Of a stretch of DNA of 64,000 nt, positions 19,298-26,710 are shown piece after piece. The notes beneath the pieces are model-generated. The model was not told where the DNA came from and did no database searches. It saw only the letters and a program-made list of their open reading frames with translations. The translations under genes were made by a program, and so were the position numbers. Position 1 is the stretch's first letter, and each line of letters opens with the position of its first letter. This DNA is from Paenibacillus sp. CAA11 (GTDB lineage Bacteria; Bacillota; Bacilli; Paenibacillales; Paenibacillaceae), in NCBI RefSeq assembly GCF_003060825.1, contig NZ_CP028922.1:2148501-2212500 (forward strand), read 5' to 3'.

Positions 19298-19548
19298 ATA
19301 CAAAAATGCCATGAACTGGAAGAGTAACTGGAAAGGTCGGTACTTAAGAGAGCTGCTCCTAGGCTGCAAGGGCGGCGACCGGCATCTGGTGAAGGACACC
19401 AGGGAGCTTCTGTCTGAACGGTAGAGTTATTGTCTATTTAGTAGGTACGGACGGCACCCGCCGTTACCCGGGCTATAAGTGGCCGCTTTGCGGCAACTAG
19501 GGTGGTACCGCGAATAGAACCTCGTCCCTTATTGGGACGGGGTTTTTT
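19298..19548 (+). promoter_or_regulatory. T-box riboswitch with aspartate specifier
   Basis: The T-box core AGGGTGGTACCGCGA is at about 19499-19513. Stem I shows the AGTA turn near 19332, the AGAGAG distal element near 19347 and GGCTGCAAG near 19363. The specifier position, between GAAG and ACC...GGAGC, reads GAC at 19395-19397, an Asp codon. No AAC (Asn) overlaps it. This agrees with the aspartyl-type synthetase downstream. A terminator follows the T-box as expected. Confidence 0.9.
19518..19548 (+). terminator. T-box-controlled terminator of the AspRS gene
   Basis: AACCTCGTCCC pairs with GGGACGGGGTT (one G-T pair) over a five-base loop and is followed by six T's. Confidence 0.9.
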
Positions 19549-19572
19549 GGCATTTATCAGGGGGGTGAGTTC

Positions 19573-19635
19573 GTGAACGATGGTGACGATGATGATACGG
19601 ATGATACTCTCTTTTTACAATCGAAAAGATTCTAG
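19573..19635 (+). CDS. Possible Asp-rich leader peptide
   Basis: A 20-codon ORF starting at GTG 19573 behind GGGGGTGAG. Residues 2-11 hold seven Asp and one Asn. The stop TAG at 19633-19635 overlaps the TAGGAGG ribosome site of the AspRS gene. The position between the T-box terminator and the synthetase, and the composition, suggest a leader whose translation depends on charged tRNA-Asp. It could still be a chance ORF in a GAT-rich spacer; I see no attenuator hairpin after it, so any effect would be on translation of the next gene. Confidence 0.4.
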   Translation: MNDGDDDDTDDTLFLQSKRF

Positions 19636-19649
19636 GAGGAATATAAGAT

Positions 19650-20972
19650 ATGTCTATGTCCAAACCCAATCAAGAGTCTTCCAAAGTTCGTGTTCTTTGC
19701 TCCCAGTTATCGGATAAAATCGGGGAAGGGGTAATGATCCAAGGATGGGTTCATCGAACCCGCTATCTAGGTGCCCTTGCTTTCGCTCAGGTTCGAGACA
19801 GAAGCGGCCTGGTGCAGTGTGTGCTTGAAGGAAAGTTAGTCAAGACCCGGCTCGAGCTCGAGTCTGTCGTGACCGTAAAGGGAAAGGTAGTAGCCTCTCT
19901 GAAGACTACTGGCGGAATAGAAATTCAGGCTGAGGAGATTTTCGTACTCAATCGTGCTGAGACACCGCTACCTTTTGAGGTCAATCGAAAGGAGCTAGGC
20001 ATTAAACTGGAGACAATACTTGAGCATAGAGTGCTCTCCATGAGGAATCCAAGAGTACATGCCATATTTGCCATCCAAGCTGCGATCGTTACGGCATTTA
20101 GAGAATATTTGAACGGTTTGGGTTTTATGCAGATCTTTACGCCGAAGCTGGTCGCAGCAGGAACCGAAGGCGGCTCGAACCTGTTTGAGGTGAGTTATTT
20201 TGAGAAGAAGGCATACCTGGCCCAGTCTCCTCAATTTTACAAGCAGATGATGGTGGGAGCGGGATATGAAAGAGTGTATGAAATCGCTCCTGTATATCGT
20301 GCAGAAGAGCATCATACTTCCAGACATCTGAACGAATATATTTCATTAGATGTAGAGGTGGGCTTTGTCGAGTCCGAGGCAGAACTCATGGAACTGGAGG
20401 AAGATTTGCTCAGGTTTGTCGTTGGGAAGCTGGGAAAGATGTGTGAGCAGGAACTCACATTACTTGGTGTCTCCTTGCCCCAGGTGACTACCATTCCAAG
20501 GATCACAGTAGAGGAAGCGAGAACCATCCTGCTCAAGGAATATGGTAAGACCTCTCCAGAAGGGGACCTGGACCCTGAGGGAGAGCGGCTGATCTGCCGC
20601 CATTTTGCCGAAAAGGAAGGAGCAGGCATGGCCTTCATCACCGGGTACCCTGTAGAAATTCGTCCTATGTATGCCATGCCGACGTCGGATCATCCCGGGC
20701 TTACAGCTTCCTTTGACTTGCTATTTAACGGTGTTGAAATTACGACGGGAGGCCTGCGAATCCATGATCGCAACCAGCTGGAGCAGTCCATGCGGAGCCA
20801 CGGATTACAGCCTGATCATTTTGCCTCTTATCTCGAGCTGTTCCGTTATGGTATGCCACCGCATGGCGGTTTTGCCATCGGGTTGGAGCGGCTGGTCTCC
20901 CGATTACTGAACCTGAACAATGTACGTGAGGCTTCAGCATTTCCACGGGACCGCTCCAGGCTGACACCTTAA
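19650..20972 (+). CDS. aspS2: Archaeal-type aspartyl-tRNA synthetase
   Basis: Class IIb synthetase, 440 residues, about 150 shorter than bacterial AspRS because the GAD insertion is missing. An OB-fold anticodon domain comes first (GWVHRTRYLG), then motif 2 with VYRAEEHHTSRH, and motif 3 with PPHGGFAIGLERL and the AspRS ending FPRDRSRLTP. These endings separate it from AsnRS (FPRTP). It charges tRNA-Asp, possibly tRNA-Asn too: the His after GWV is at a position reported to influence that choice in archaeal-type enzymes, from memory. AGGAGG precedes ATG 19650. A usual bacterial AspRS probably exists elsewhere. Confidence 0.88.
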   Translation: MSMSKPNQESSKVRVLCSQLSDKIGEGVMIQGWVHRTRYLGALAFAQVRDRSGLVQCVLEGKLVKTRLELESVVTVKGKVVASLKTTGGIEIQAEEIFVLNRAETPLPFEVNRKELGIKLETILEHRVLSMRNPRVHAIFAIQAAIVTAFREYLNGLGFMQIFTPKLVAAGTEGGSNLFEVSYFEKKAYLAQSPQFYKQMMVGAGYERVYEIAPVYRAEEHHTSRHLNEYISLDVEVGFVESEAELMELEEDLLRFVVGKLGKMCEQELTLLGVSLPQVTTIPRITVEEARTILLKEYGKTSPEGDLDPEGERLICRHFAEKEGAGMAFITGYPVEIRPMYAMPTSDHPGLTASFDLLFNGVEITTGGLRIHDRNQLEQSMRSHGLQPDHFASYLELFRYGMPPHGGFAIGLERLVSRLLNLNNVREASAFPRDRSRLTP

Positions 20973-21021
20973 ATGAATGTGGCGAATCGAGTCATATGAA
21001 CTGGGTTACGAGAATGGGGTA

Positions 21022-21069
21022 AATAGACAGGCAGGCCGGTTTACAAACCGGTCTGCCTGTCTATTTTTT
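21022..21069 (+). terminator. Terminator of the AspRS gene
   Basis: A stem of about 20 pairs (AATAGACAGGCAG.CCGGTTT with its complement) and a run of seven T's. Confidence 0.93.
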
Positions 21070-21221
21070 TGCTTTCTATTTCCCAGCCCTTTAATTCATT
21101 AAGCCATTAGCATATTAGCATAGTCGCTTGAGAGTTTCCCTGGTTTCATGATTAGATAGTTAAGGCTAACACGCATGGGAAGAGTTTGCTTCCTGTCCTG
21201 AAAATGAAGAGGTGAACACAT

Positions 21222-22067
21222 ATGAACATTACAAAATACGGAAAAGACATGGCATTCATTATTTTAGGTGCCTTTTTATTCGCCTTAGGAGTAAATTTGT
21301 TTGTTATTCCCAATGATTTTGGGGAGGGTGGCGTTACCGGAATAACCATCATTTTATATTATTTATTTGCCTGGTCTCCCGGTTTAACGAATTTGATTCT
21401 AAATAGCATTCTGCTTGTAATCGGATACCGCTTCTTAAGTAAGCTAACAACGGTTTACACGATTATCGCGGTTGTGTTCAACTCTTTGTTTCTCCATCTT
21501 ACAGAGAGCTGGTCTATAGATGCTCATGAGCCGTTGGTGAATGCAATCTTCGGCGGTATTATAATTGGAGTGGGCATCGGGCTGATCGTCAGAGCCGGTG
21601 GAACAACAGCTGGAACGGTCATTTTGGCGAGAATCGCGAATAAATACCTTGACTGGAATATCAGCTATGCGCTGCTGTTCTTTGATCTTATTGTTGCTTT
21701 ATCCTCTTATTTTATTATCGGTGCAGAGAAACTGATGATCACGATCATTATGCTGTTCATGGGAACCAAGACGATGGAATTTGTTATTGAAGGCTTGAAC
21801 CCGAAGAAGGCCATCACCATTATTTCCAAAGAACAGGATCATATCGCTGAGCAGGTAAATGTCATCATGGACAGAGGGGTTACTGTTCTTTCAGGCCATG
21901 GTTATTACACGAAGTCTCCTGCTCAAATTCTGTATATTGTAATCAGCAGGCAGGAAATTCCGATGCTGAAGAAGATTGTAAAATCTACGGACCCTAACGC
22001 CTTTATCACCATCCATGATGTACGTGATGTATTTGGCAAAGGATTTATAGAATTATCCAAGGAATAA
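21222..22067 (+). CDS. YitT family membrane protein (DUF2179)
   Basis: 281 residues with five or six membrane helices up to about residue 195, including the family hallmark IPNDFGEGGVTG near residue 28 and RAGGTTAGT near residue 125. A cytoplasmic DUF2179 domain of about 80 residues follows, ending ITIHDVRDVFGKGF. The biochemical role of the family is unknown; it is sometimes described as a transporter. AAGAGGTG precedes ATG 21222. It converges on the DUF421 gene with only three bases between stops. Confidence 0.92.
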   Translation: MNITKYGKDMAFIILGAFLFALGVNLFVIPNDFGEGGVTGITIILYYLFAWSPGLTNLILNSILLVIGYRFLSKLTTVYTIIAVVFNSLFLHLTESWSIDAHEPLVNAIFGGIIIGVGIGLIVRAGGTTAGTVILARIANKYLDWNISYALLFFDLIVALSSYFIIGAEKLMITIIMLFMGTKTMEFVIEGLNPKKAITIISKEQDHIAEQVNVIMDRGVTVLSGHGYYTKSPAQILYIVISRQEIPMLKKIVKSTDPNAFITIHDVRDVFGKGFIELSKE

Positions 22068-22070
22068 TGT

Positions 22071-22760
22071 TTAGTTTAAGTTATCTTCGTATAAATCCAC
22101 ATACAGCTTGCCGGATTGATCCAATTGGGCGAAATATACATCCTCAAGCTTCGCCCCCATCTCCTGCAGCTTGCGGTTTAGCCAACGAGTGCTAAACCCG
22201 GCTGCTGTCAATGACTCATTCATAATTTTCCCATCTAAAACAATCTCATAGACAATACCGCCTGATCCTGTACCTTTTTGGAGCTGGGAGAGGGTGATTG
22301 GCTTGTACTGATCTTTTAGCATAACATTCAATTCACCGCTTGGTTCCATCACGGCATGGTCAATTTCTTCTACATTGAACACACTTTTCTTGCGTAATAA
22401 AGTGAGAAGCTCTTCGTTGGACAGCTTCTCTTTCTTGAGGTTGCCCTCCAGGATTTTCCCGTCTTTGATGAGAAAGGTGGAGCGGCTGTCTATAATGTCC
22501 CTCGCCTTTTTACTTCTCATCTGAAGCACTTCGATACACAGTGAAATAACTACCCATACTGCCAAAGCAATAAGTCCCATAAGCCAGTGGCCTTCCAGAT
22601 CGACGGAAGTGAACCCGGCCAAATTCCCGATTGTAATGCCAATAATATACTCGAAGAAAGATAATTGGGTCAGCTGACGTTTTCCTAGAAACCGTGTAAA
22701 TGTAAATAATACCGCTAGTCCAACAACGGATTGTACGACAATATGTATCCATTCCGGCAT
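22071..22760 (-). CDS. DUF421 (YetF-like) membrane protein
   Basis: 229 residues. The N-terminal part has three membrane helices and the family motif TRFLGKRQLTQLSFFEYIIGITIGN. The rest is a cytoplasmic YetF-type domain with FLIKDGKILEGNL and a conserved 'LLRKKSVFNVEEIDHAVMEPSG' style segment (shown here in outline). The function is unknown; relatives are linked to spores or stress in bacilli. A GGAGGAACACGC-type site precedes ATG 22760. Confidence 0.92.
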   Translation of the reverse strand: MPEWIHIVVQSVVGLAVLFTFTRFLGKRQLTQLSFFEYIIGITIGNLAGFTSVDLEGHWLMGLIALAVWVVISLCIEVLQMRSKKARDIIDSRSTFLIKDGKILEGNLKKEKLSNEELLTLLRKKSVFNVEEIDHAVMEPSGELNVMLKDQYKPITLSQLQKGTGSGGIVYEIVLDGKIMNESLTAAGFSTRWLNRKLQEMGAKLEDVYFAQLDQSGKLYVDLYEDNLN

Positions 22761-22930
22761 GGTGCGTGTTCCTCCTTAGAAGCGGCTAATAGTGTAACTG
22801 TACAGGGTATGTTTTCACAAGAAATAAAAAATATACAGGTTCTTTTGGTAAGCAGCACACTAACGAAAAGGAAAAAGACAAGAAAGTAGAATTAGGATGA
22901 GAAAAATATAAGAAAAGGAGCTACCAGAAA

Positions 22931-23088
22931 ATGACGCATAACCTTGAAAAACGACTGTTTCATATGCAACAGGAGGAACAAGTGCTTACATTCAAGGGGT
23001 TCAGAAATGAAGCTGCTCTACAAAACTGGGCCTACTGCTAGTGGCGGAAGCTTTAGTTGGAATCCGCCGATTTCTGCAAGAAGATTAA
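22931..23088 (+). pseudogene. UPF0303/heme-degrading-domain protein remnant
   Basis: ATG 22931 has a good site (AAGGAG, nine bases). The reading MTHNLEKRL...EEQVLTFKGFRNEAAL looks like the start of UPF0303 (YBR137W-like) proteins. It stops early, but one frame over from about 23023 the family-like continuation LGLLLVAEAL appears and stops at 23088. So a frameshift and loss of the last two thirds have inactivated it. I base the family on recall of its N-terminal pattern. Confidence 0.5.
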
Positions 23089-23212
23089 AGCCCAACTGTA
23101 CAGGTGACAATATTGTAAGCTGCTCTGAAAGGGAAATCGATGGAAGGCTGGAGGCATAACAGGCTATGCTCAAAGCGCCAAGATGAACGAATAAAGGAGG
23201 AGCTTATTTTTT

Positions 23213-24696
23213 ATGCAGAAAGAACACAAGTTGCTCATATTAAAGATTGTACTGCTGGTGTTTTTACCTATTTCTGTTATGGACAAAAATATCTATGCAG
23301 AAGGTGGAAATTTAGTGCCATCTAAATCTACGGAATTTCAATTGTGGCTTCAGCAGAAAGCTCCGCAGCTCCAGCAGCGGTACGGAGCTACCGGTGCAGC
23401 CATTGGTGTAGTACAGGGAGGAGAAACGACCTATACTCTAAACATGGGATATGCAAATAAAAAAGATCGGATTCCTGTGACGACAAGTACTGTTTTCCAG
23501 GCAGGCTCTGTTTCAAAGACAATAACAGCCTTGGGGATTTTACATTTGGTAGATCAAGGGGCCCTGTCTCTGGATGACCCTGTCAGCAAATATTTAACCC
23601 GATGGCATTTTCCCAGCTCACCCTATGACCTTGAGAAAGTTACAGTACGCAGCTTGTTAAGCCACACGGCAGGCCTGCCTGCGCATCCTGGATATTTGGG
23701 GGTAAAGCCGGGAGATAAGCTGTCTTCCTTGGAGGAATCGCTCTCTGGCTTAGGTGAAAGTGGCGTGAAGACATATGTGGCCCAACAGCCCGGAAAATTC
23801 GCAGTGTATTCGGGGGCAGGTTACACTCTGCTTCAATTGCTGATCGAGGAAGTGACAGGCTTATCTTTTAACACCTATATGCAGCAGCAGATTCTTGACC
23901 CTCTGGGTATGATCTCAAGTTCATTTGATCCCTCGGAACTAAACTCAGGTAAAGCGGCTGGTTACGGTTATTTTGGTCAGAAGCTGCCGATTACCGGTTC
24001 ACGGAGCAAGCAGCAGCTGGGCTGAAGACCAACGTTAAGGACCTGATGTCTTTAATGATGGCTGAGATGAAGCCGTATAAAGCTGGAATGGTCCTGCAGA
24101 ACATGCTGCTTATCAAGGAAAGACAAAAGCCTGTCCTTGATGAGAATGGACTAGGCGTATTTGTTCGGAAGCTTCCGGACCAGCGAAGGCTCATCTATCA
24201 TTCCGGGGACAACAGGGGATTTCATTCATTCTATGGTTATATTCCAGAGTCGGGGGACGGACTGGTTATTCTCACGAACAGTGACAATGGCATTGATTTA
24301 AGACAAGACATCTATAGTGCATGGATCAAGTTTCAGACCGGAGAAGATGCGCCAGGATATTTGGCTTTGAAGCAAAAGAGGGAGATCAACCGTTATCTAG
24401 CCGCCGTCCTTTATCTACTGCTCGGCTGTTACATAGCGGTAGCGGTAATTCGCTTGATTAGAGGCCGCCGGGGATTCATCAGCAAGCACGCCCAAAAGGT
24501 AAAATGGATCTTTGCATTAAAAGCTGTTCTAATAGGCGGGGTAGGGATATCCCTAATTTACTATACGTATTTCCTGAGCAACCTGAATTTGGCGGCAGGA
24601 CTTAAGCAAGTGGTGATGGCGGTATTTTTATGGCTGATCGGGCTGCTGCTTGTCGCCATATTCCCGAAGTATAGGAAGCGCAAACAATCAATATAG
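23213..24696 (+). pseudogene. Serine hydrolase (beta-lactamase/PBP4*-like), frameshifted
   Basis: The first frame (23213-24025, 270 residues) has a signal segment, the SxxK motif SVSK near residue 101, and a YSGAGY segment. Just after 23995 the sensible reading moves to another frame: FTEQAAAGLKTNVKDLM continues into 24046-24696, which carries YHSGDNRGF (the third motif) and three C-terminal membrane helices. Joined, the protein would be about 494 residues, normal for membrane-anchored class C-like hydrolases. A single-base loss explains it; a sequencing error is the alternative. AAAGGAGGAG precedes ATG 23213. Confidence 0.85.
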
Positions 24697-24773
24697 TGCC
24701 TGTTTGAGAGAGAAATGCCCGGTTCTTGGCAGGGTGAATTTCCCTCTTTTTTTAATGGTTAAAAATAAAATTG

Positions 24774-24802
24774 CTGACTTTCAGCGAATACTGAAATATA
24801 AT
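24774..24802 (+). promoter_or_regulatory. Promoter with inverted repeat before NSS transporter
   Basis: CTGACT at 24774-24779, a 17-base spacer and TATAAT at 24797-24802. A perfect inverted repeat TTTCAG-N6-CTGAAA (24779-24796) fills the spacer, a likely repressor site. Confidence 0.5.
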
Positions 24803-24835
24803 AAAGAAACTTTATTACTGTAATGGGAGGATGTC

Positions 24836-26188
24836 ATGAAGTCACAGCAAGAATTACAAATTTCATCAAAGAAAACGGATAGGTTCTCTTCCGCAGGTTT
24901 TATCCTGGCCGCTATAGGGAGTTCAGTGGGCCTAGGGAATATGTGGAAATTCCCGTATATTACTGGCCAGTATGGCGGAGCAGCCTTTTTCCTGCTCTTT
25001 ATCGTCTGCTTGCTTGCTATAGGTCTTCCGGTATTATTAGCGGAACTTGCGATCGGGCGTTATGGGCGCGGAAGTGCCTCGACTTCCTTTGTAAAAGCAG
25101 GAGGCGGCAAAGTTTGGGCAAGATTTGGCCTGCTTCAGGTGTTGGCACCGCTTATGATTCTTTCTTTCTACGTAATCGTATCCGGCTGGACATTGAATTA
25201 CGCCGTATTGGCCTTTACTGGAAAGCTGTTTAAGAATCAGGATTTTTCCGGGCAGTTCACAGGCTTCACAGGAGGCTATATGAACGTTGTCTGGCAGATT
25301 ATTGCTGTAGTCTTTACAGGCTGGGTTGTTGCCAAAGGGGTCTCTAAGGGAATTGAGCGATTTAACAAAATTGCAATTCCGGGTCTAGTTGTCCTGTTGG
25401 TTATTCTCATGATTCGATCTGTTACACTTCCAGGTGCAGGTGCCGGGGTATCCTTCTTTCTTAACCCCGACTTCTCCAAGTTGACACCGGAATCGGCTCT
25501 AGTTGCCCTTGGACATGCCTTCTTCTCACTTTCGCTTGGGATGGGGATTCTGATCACTTATGGTGCTTATGTAGACAAGAGACAATCTCTTGGTACAGCG
25601 ACATTAGCGATTGGAGCAGGGGATTTGATTTATGCCCTTATTGCCGGACTGATTATTTTCCCTACGACCTTCTCGTTCGGGATTGACCAGGCCCAAGGAC
25701 CTTCACTTGTATTTGTAGCTTTGCCTGCTGCCTTTTCTGCAATGCCATTTGGTACGATTTTCGGAGGCTTGTTCTTCGTCCTGCTTGCGATTGCGGCGTT
25801 GACCTCAGCGGTATCTCTTCTGGAAGTCCCCGTATCCTTCGCCATGGAACGCTGGAAGTGGACTAGAACTAAATCAGTCGTAGTCATTTCCCTGCTGGTA
25901 TTGATCATTGGAGTTCCGTCTGCCGTATCCTTCGGTATGGTGCCTGGTTTGACGGATTTGGGCGGTAAATCCTTCTTTGATTGGATGGATTTCATCGCTT
26001 CGAATATCCTGCTTCCTTTAGGTGGTTTGACCACTACGATCTTTGCAGGTTATTACTGGAAGCATGCGGCTGAAGCGGCCGGTCTCAAATCAGGATGGTT
26101 CAAAGTATGGCTCTTCATGCTGCGGTATGTAGCTCCTGTCCTTGTAGTTCTAGTGCTGCTGCACACTTCGGGAATTATTAAGTTCTAA
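24836..26188 (+). CDS. Sodium-dependent transporter, NSS/SNF family
   Basis: Na+-coupled uptake of an amino acid or related small molecule. 450 residues with about 11-12 membrane helices. The first helix carries the family signature GSSVGLGNMWKFPYITG near residues 29-45, which contributes Na+ and substrate binding in LeuT-like folds. The substrate cannot be told from sequence. ATG 24836 follows GGGAGGATGTC. It ends at a terminator and stands alone. Confidence 0.94.
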   Translation: MKSQQELQISSKKTDRFSSAGFILAAIGSSVGLGNMWKFPYITGQYGGAAFFLLFIVCLLAIGLPVLLAELAIGRYGRGSASTSFVKAGGGKVWARFGLLQVLAPLMILSFYVIVSGWTLNYAVLAFTGKLFKNQDFSGQFTGFTGGYMNVVWQIIAVVFTGWVVAKGVSKGIERFNKIAIPGLVVLLVILMIRSVTLPGAGAGVSFFLNPDFSKLTPESALVALGHAFFSLSLGMGILITYGAYVDKRQSLGTATLAIGAGDLIYALIAGLIIFPTTFSFGIDQAQGPSLVFVALPAAFSAMPFGTIFGGLFFVLLAIAALTSAVSLLEVPVSFAMERWKWTRTKSVVVISLLVLIIGVPSAVSFGMVPGLTDLGGKSFFDWMDFIASNILLPLGGLTTTIFAGYYWKHAAEAAGLKSGWFKVWLFMLRYVAPVLVVLVLLHTSGIIKF

Positions 26189-26206
26189 ATCGGTAACATT
26201 GCGAAA

Positions 26207-26236
26207 ACAGCCATGATCCCATGGCTGTTATTTTTT
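26207..26236 (+). terminator. Terminator of the NSS transporter gene
   Basis: AACAGCCAT pairs with ATGGCTGTT, then A and seven T's. Confidence 0.9.
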
Positions 26237-26284
26237 TGCTTGTTTTAAACTGATTAGCTGAGCAACCTTAAACCTATTTCAGTT

Positions 26285-26331
26285 GCATAGATTGAACTAT
26301 AATTTTACATTAAACTTTCAATTTTAACGGC
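26285..26331 (+). repeat. Inverted-repeat element, half copy D
   Basis: Matches the left half of the element (CATAG, ATTGAACTA, TTTTACATT, then A-A-C-T-T-T-C-A-A-T-T-T-T) and stops at the middle near the CGGC(C/G) point. The right arm is missing. It abuts the 5' end of a reading frame that looks truncated. Confidence 0.55.
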
Positions 26332-26384
26332 GACCTGGAGTTAATCCTGTTGATAACAACATTTTTCTTACGCTGGGACTGGGA

Positions 26385-26597
26385 GTGGCAGTGCTTAATC
26401 TTGTGGTCTATGGCCTTAACGAGGGGAGCACCCTTAGTAATAGAACCGCAGCCTTTGGAGGAGCGGTTCTGCTCCTAGGAGCAGGGGGGCTCTATACAGA
26501 GGGCGGAATAATGGTTTTGCCCTTTATGCTGGGAACTTATCTGCTAAGACATCTATTTGTTCTACCCCTTGCACCTGTGGATTTTAGCCGGAATTGA
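26385..26597 (+). CDS. Small hydrophobic protein, probably 5'-truncated
   Basis: Seventy residues from GTG 26385, with two or three hydrophobic segments and a GGLYTEGGIMVLPFMLG stretch. The frame stays open upstream to 26328, where half-repeat D begins, and no ribosome site is seen, so this may be the tail of a membrane protein whose 5' part was lost. I recognise no family. Not clearly expressed. Confidence 0.35.
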   Translation: MAVLNLVVYGLNEGSTLSNRTAAFGGAVLLLGAGGLYTEGGIMVLPFMLGTYLLRHLFVLPLAPVDFSRN

Positions 26598-26633
26598 CGC
26601 TGTTATACATTGAAAAATAAAATCTTCACAAAA

Positions 26634-26666
26634 TTAGTACTTGGTACTAGGATTAAGTGGTATAAT
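26634..26666 (+). promoter_or_regulatory. FapR-like operator and -10 box
   Basis: A 17-base inverted repeat TTAGTAC-TTG-GTACTAG (26634-26650) resembles the FapR lipid-synthesis operator. TATAAT is at 26661-26666, so the repeat overlaps the -35 region and could block RNA polymerase. The gene behind it activates fatty acids, which fits. Confidence 0.6.
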
Positions 26667-26710
26667 AGGTGTATTAAGCTCCCAATTGATATTAAAGGAG
26701 AGGTTCACCT

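Noticed and set aside
22944..23325. Plus-strand ORFs of 61 and 71 residues
   Set aside because: Out-of-frame readings through the UPF0303 remnant and the start of the serine hydrolase.
24704..24755. Terminator after the serine hydrolase pseudogene
   Set aside because: A T-run is present, but the stem has several mismatches, so I could not support it.
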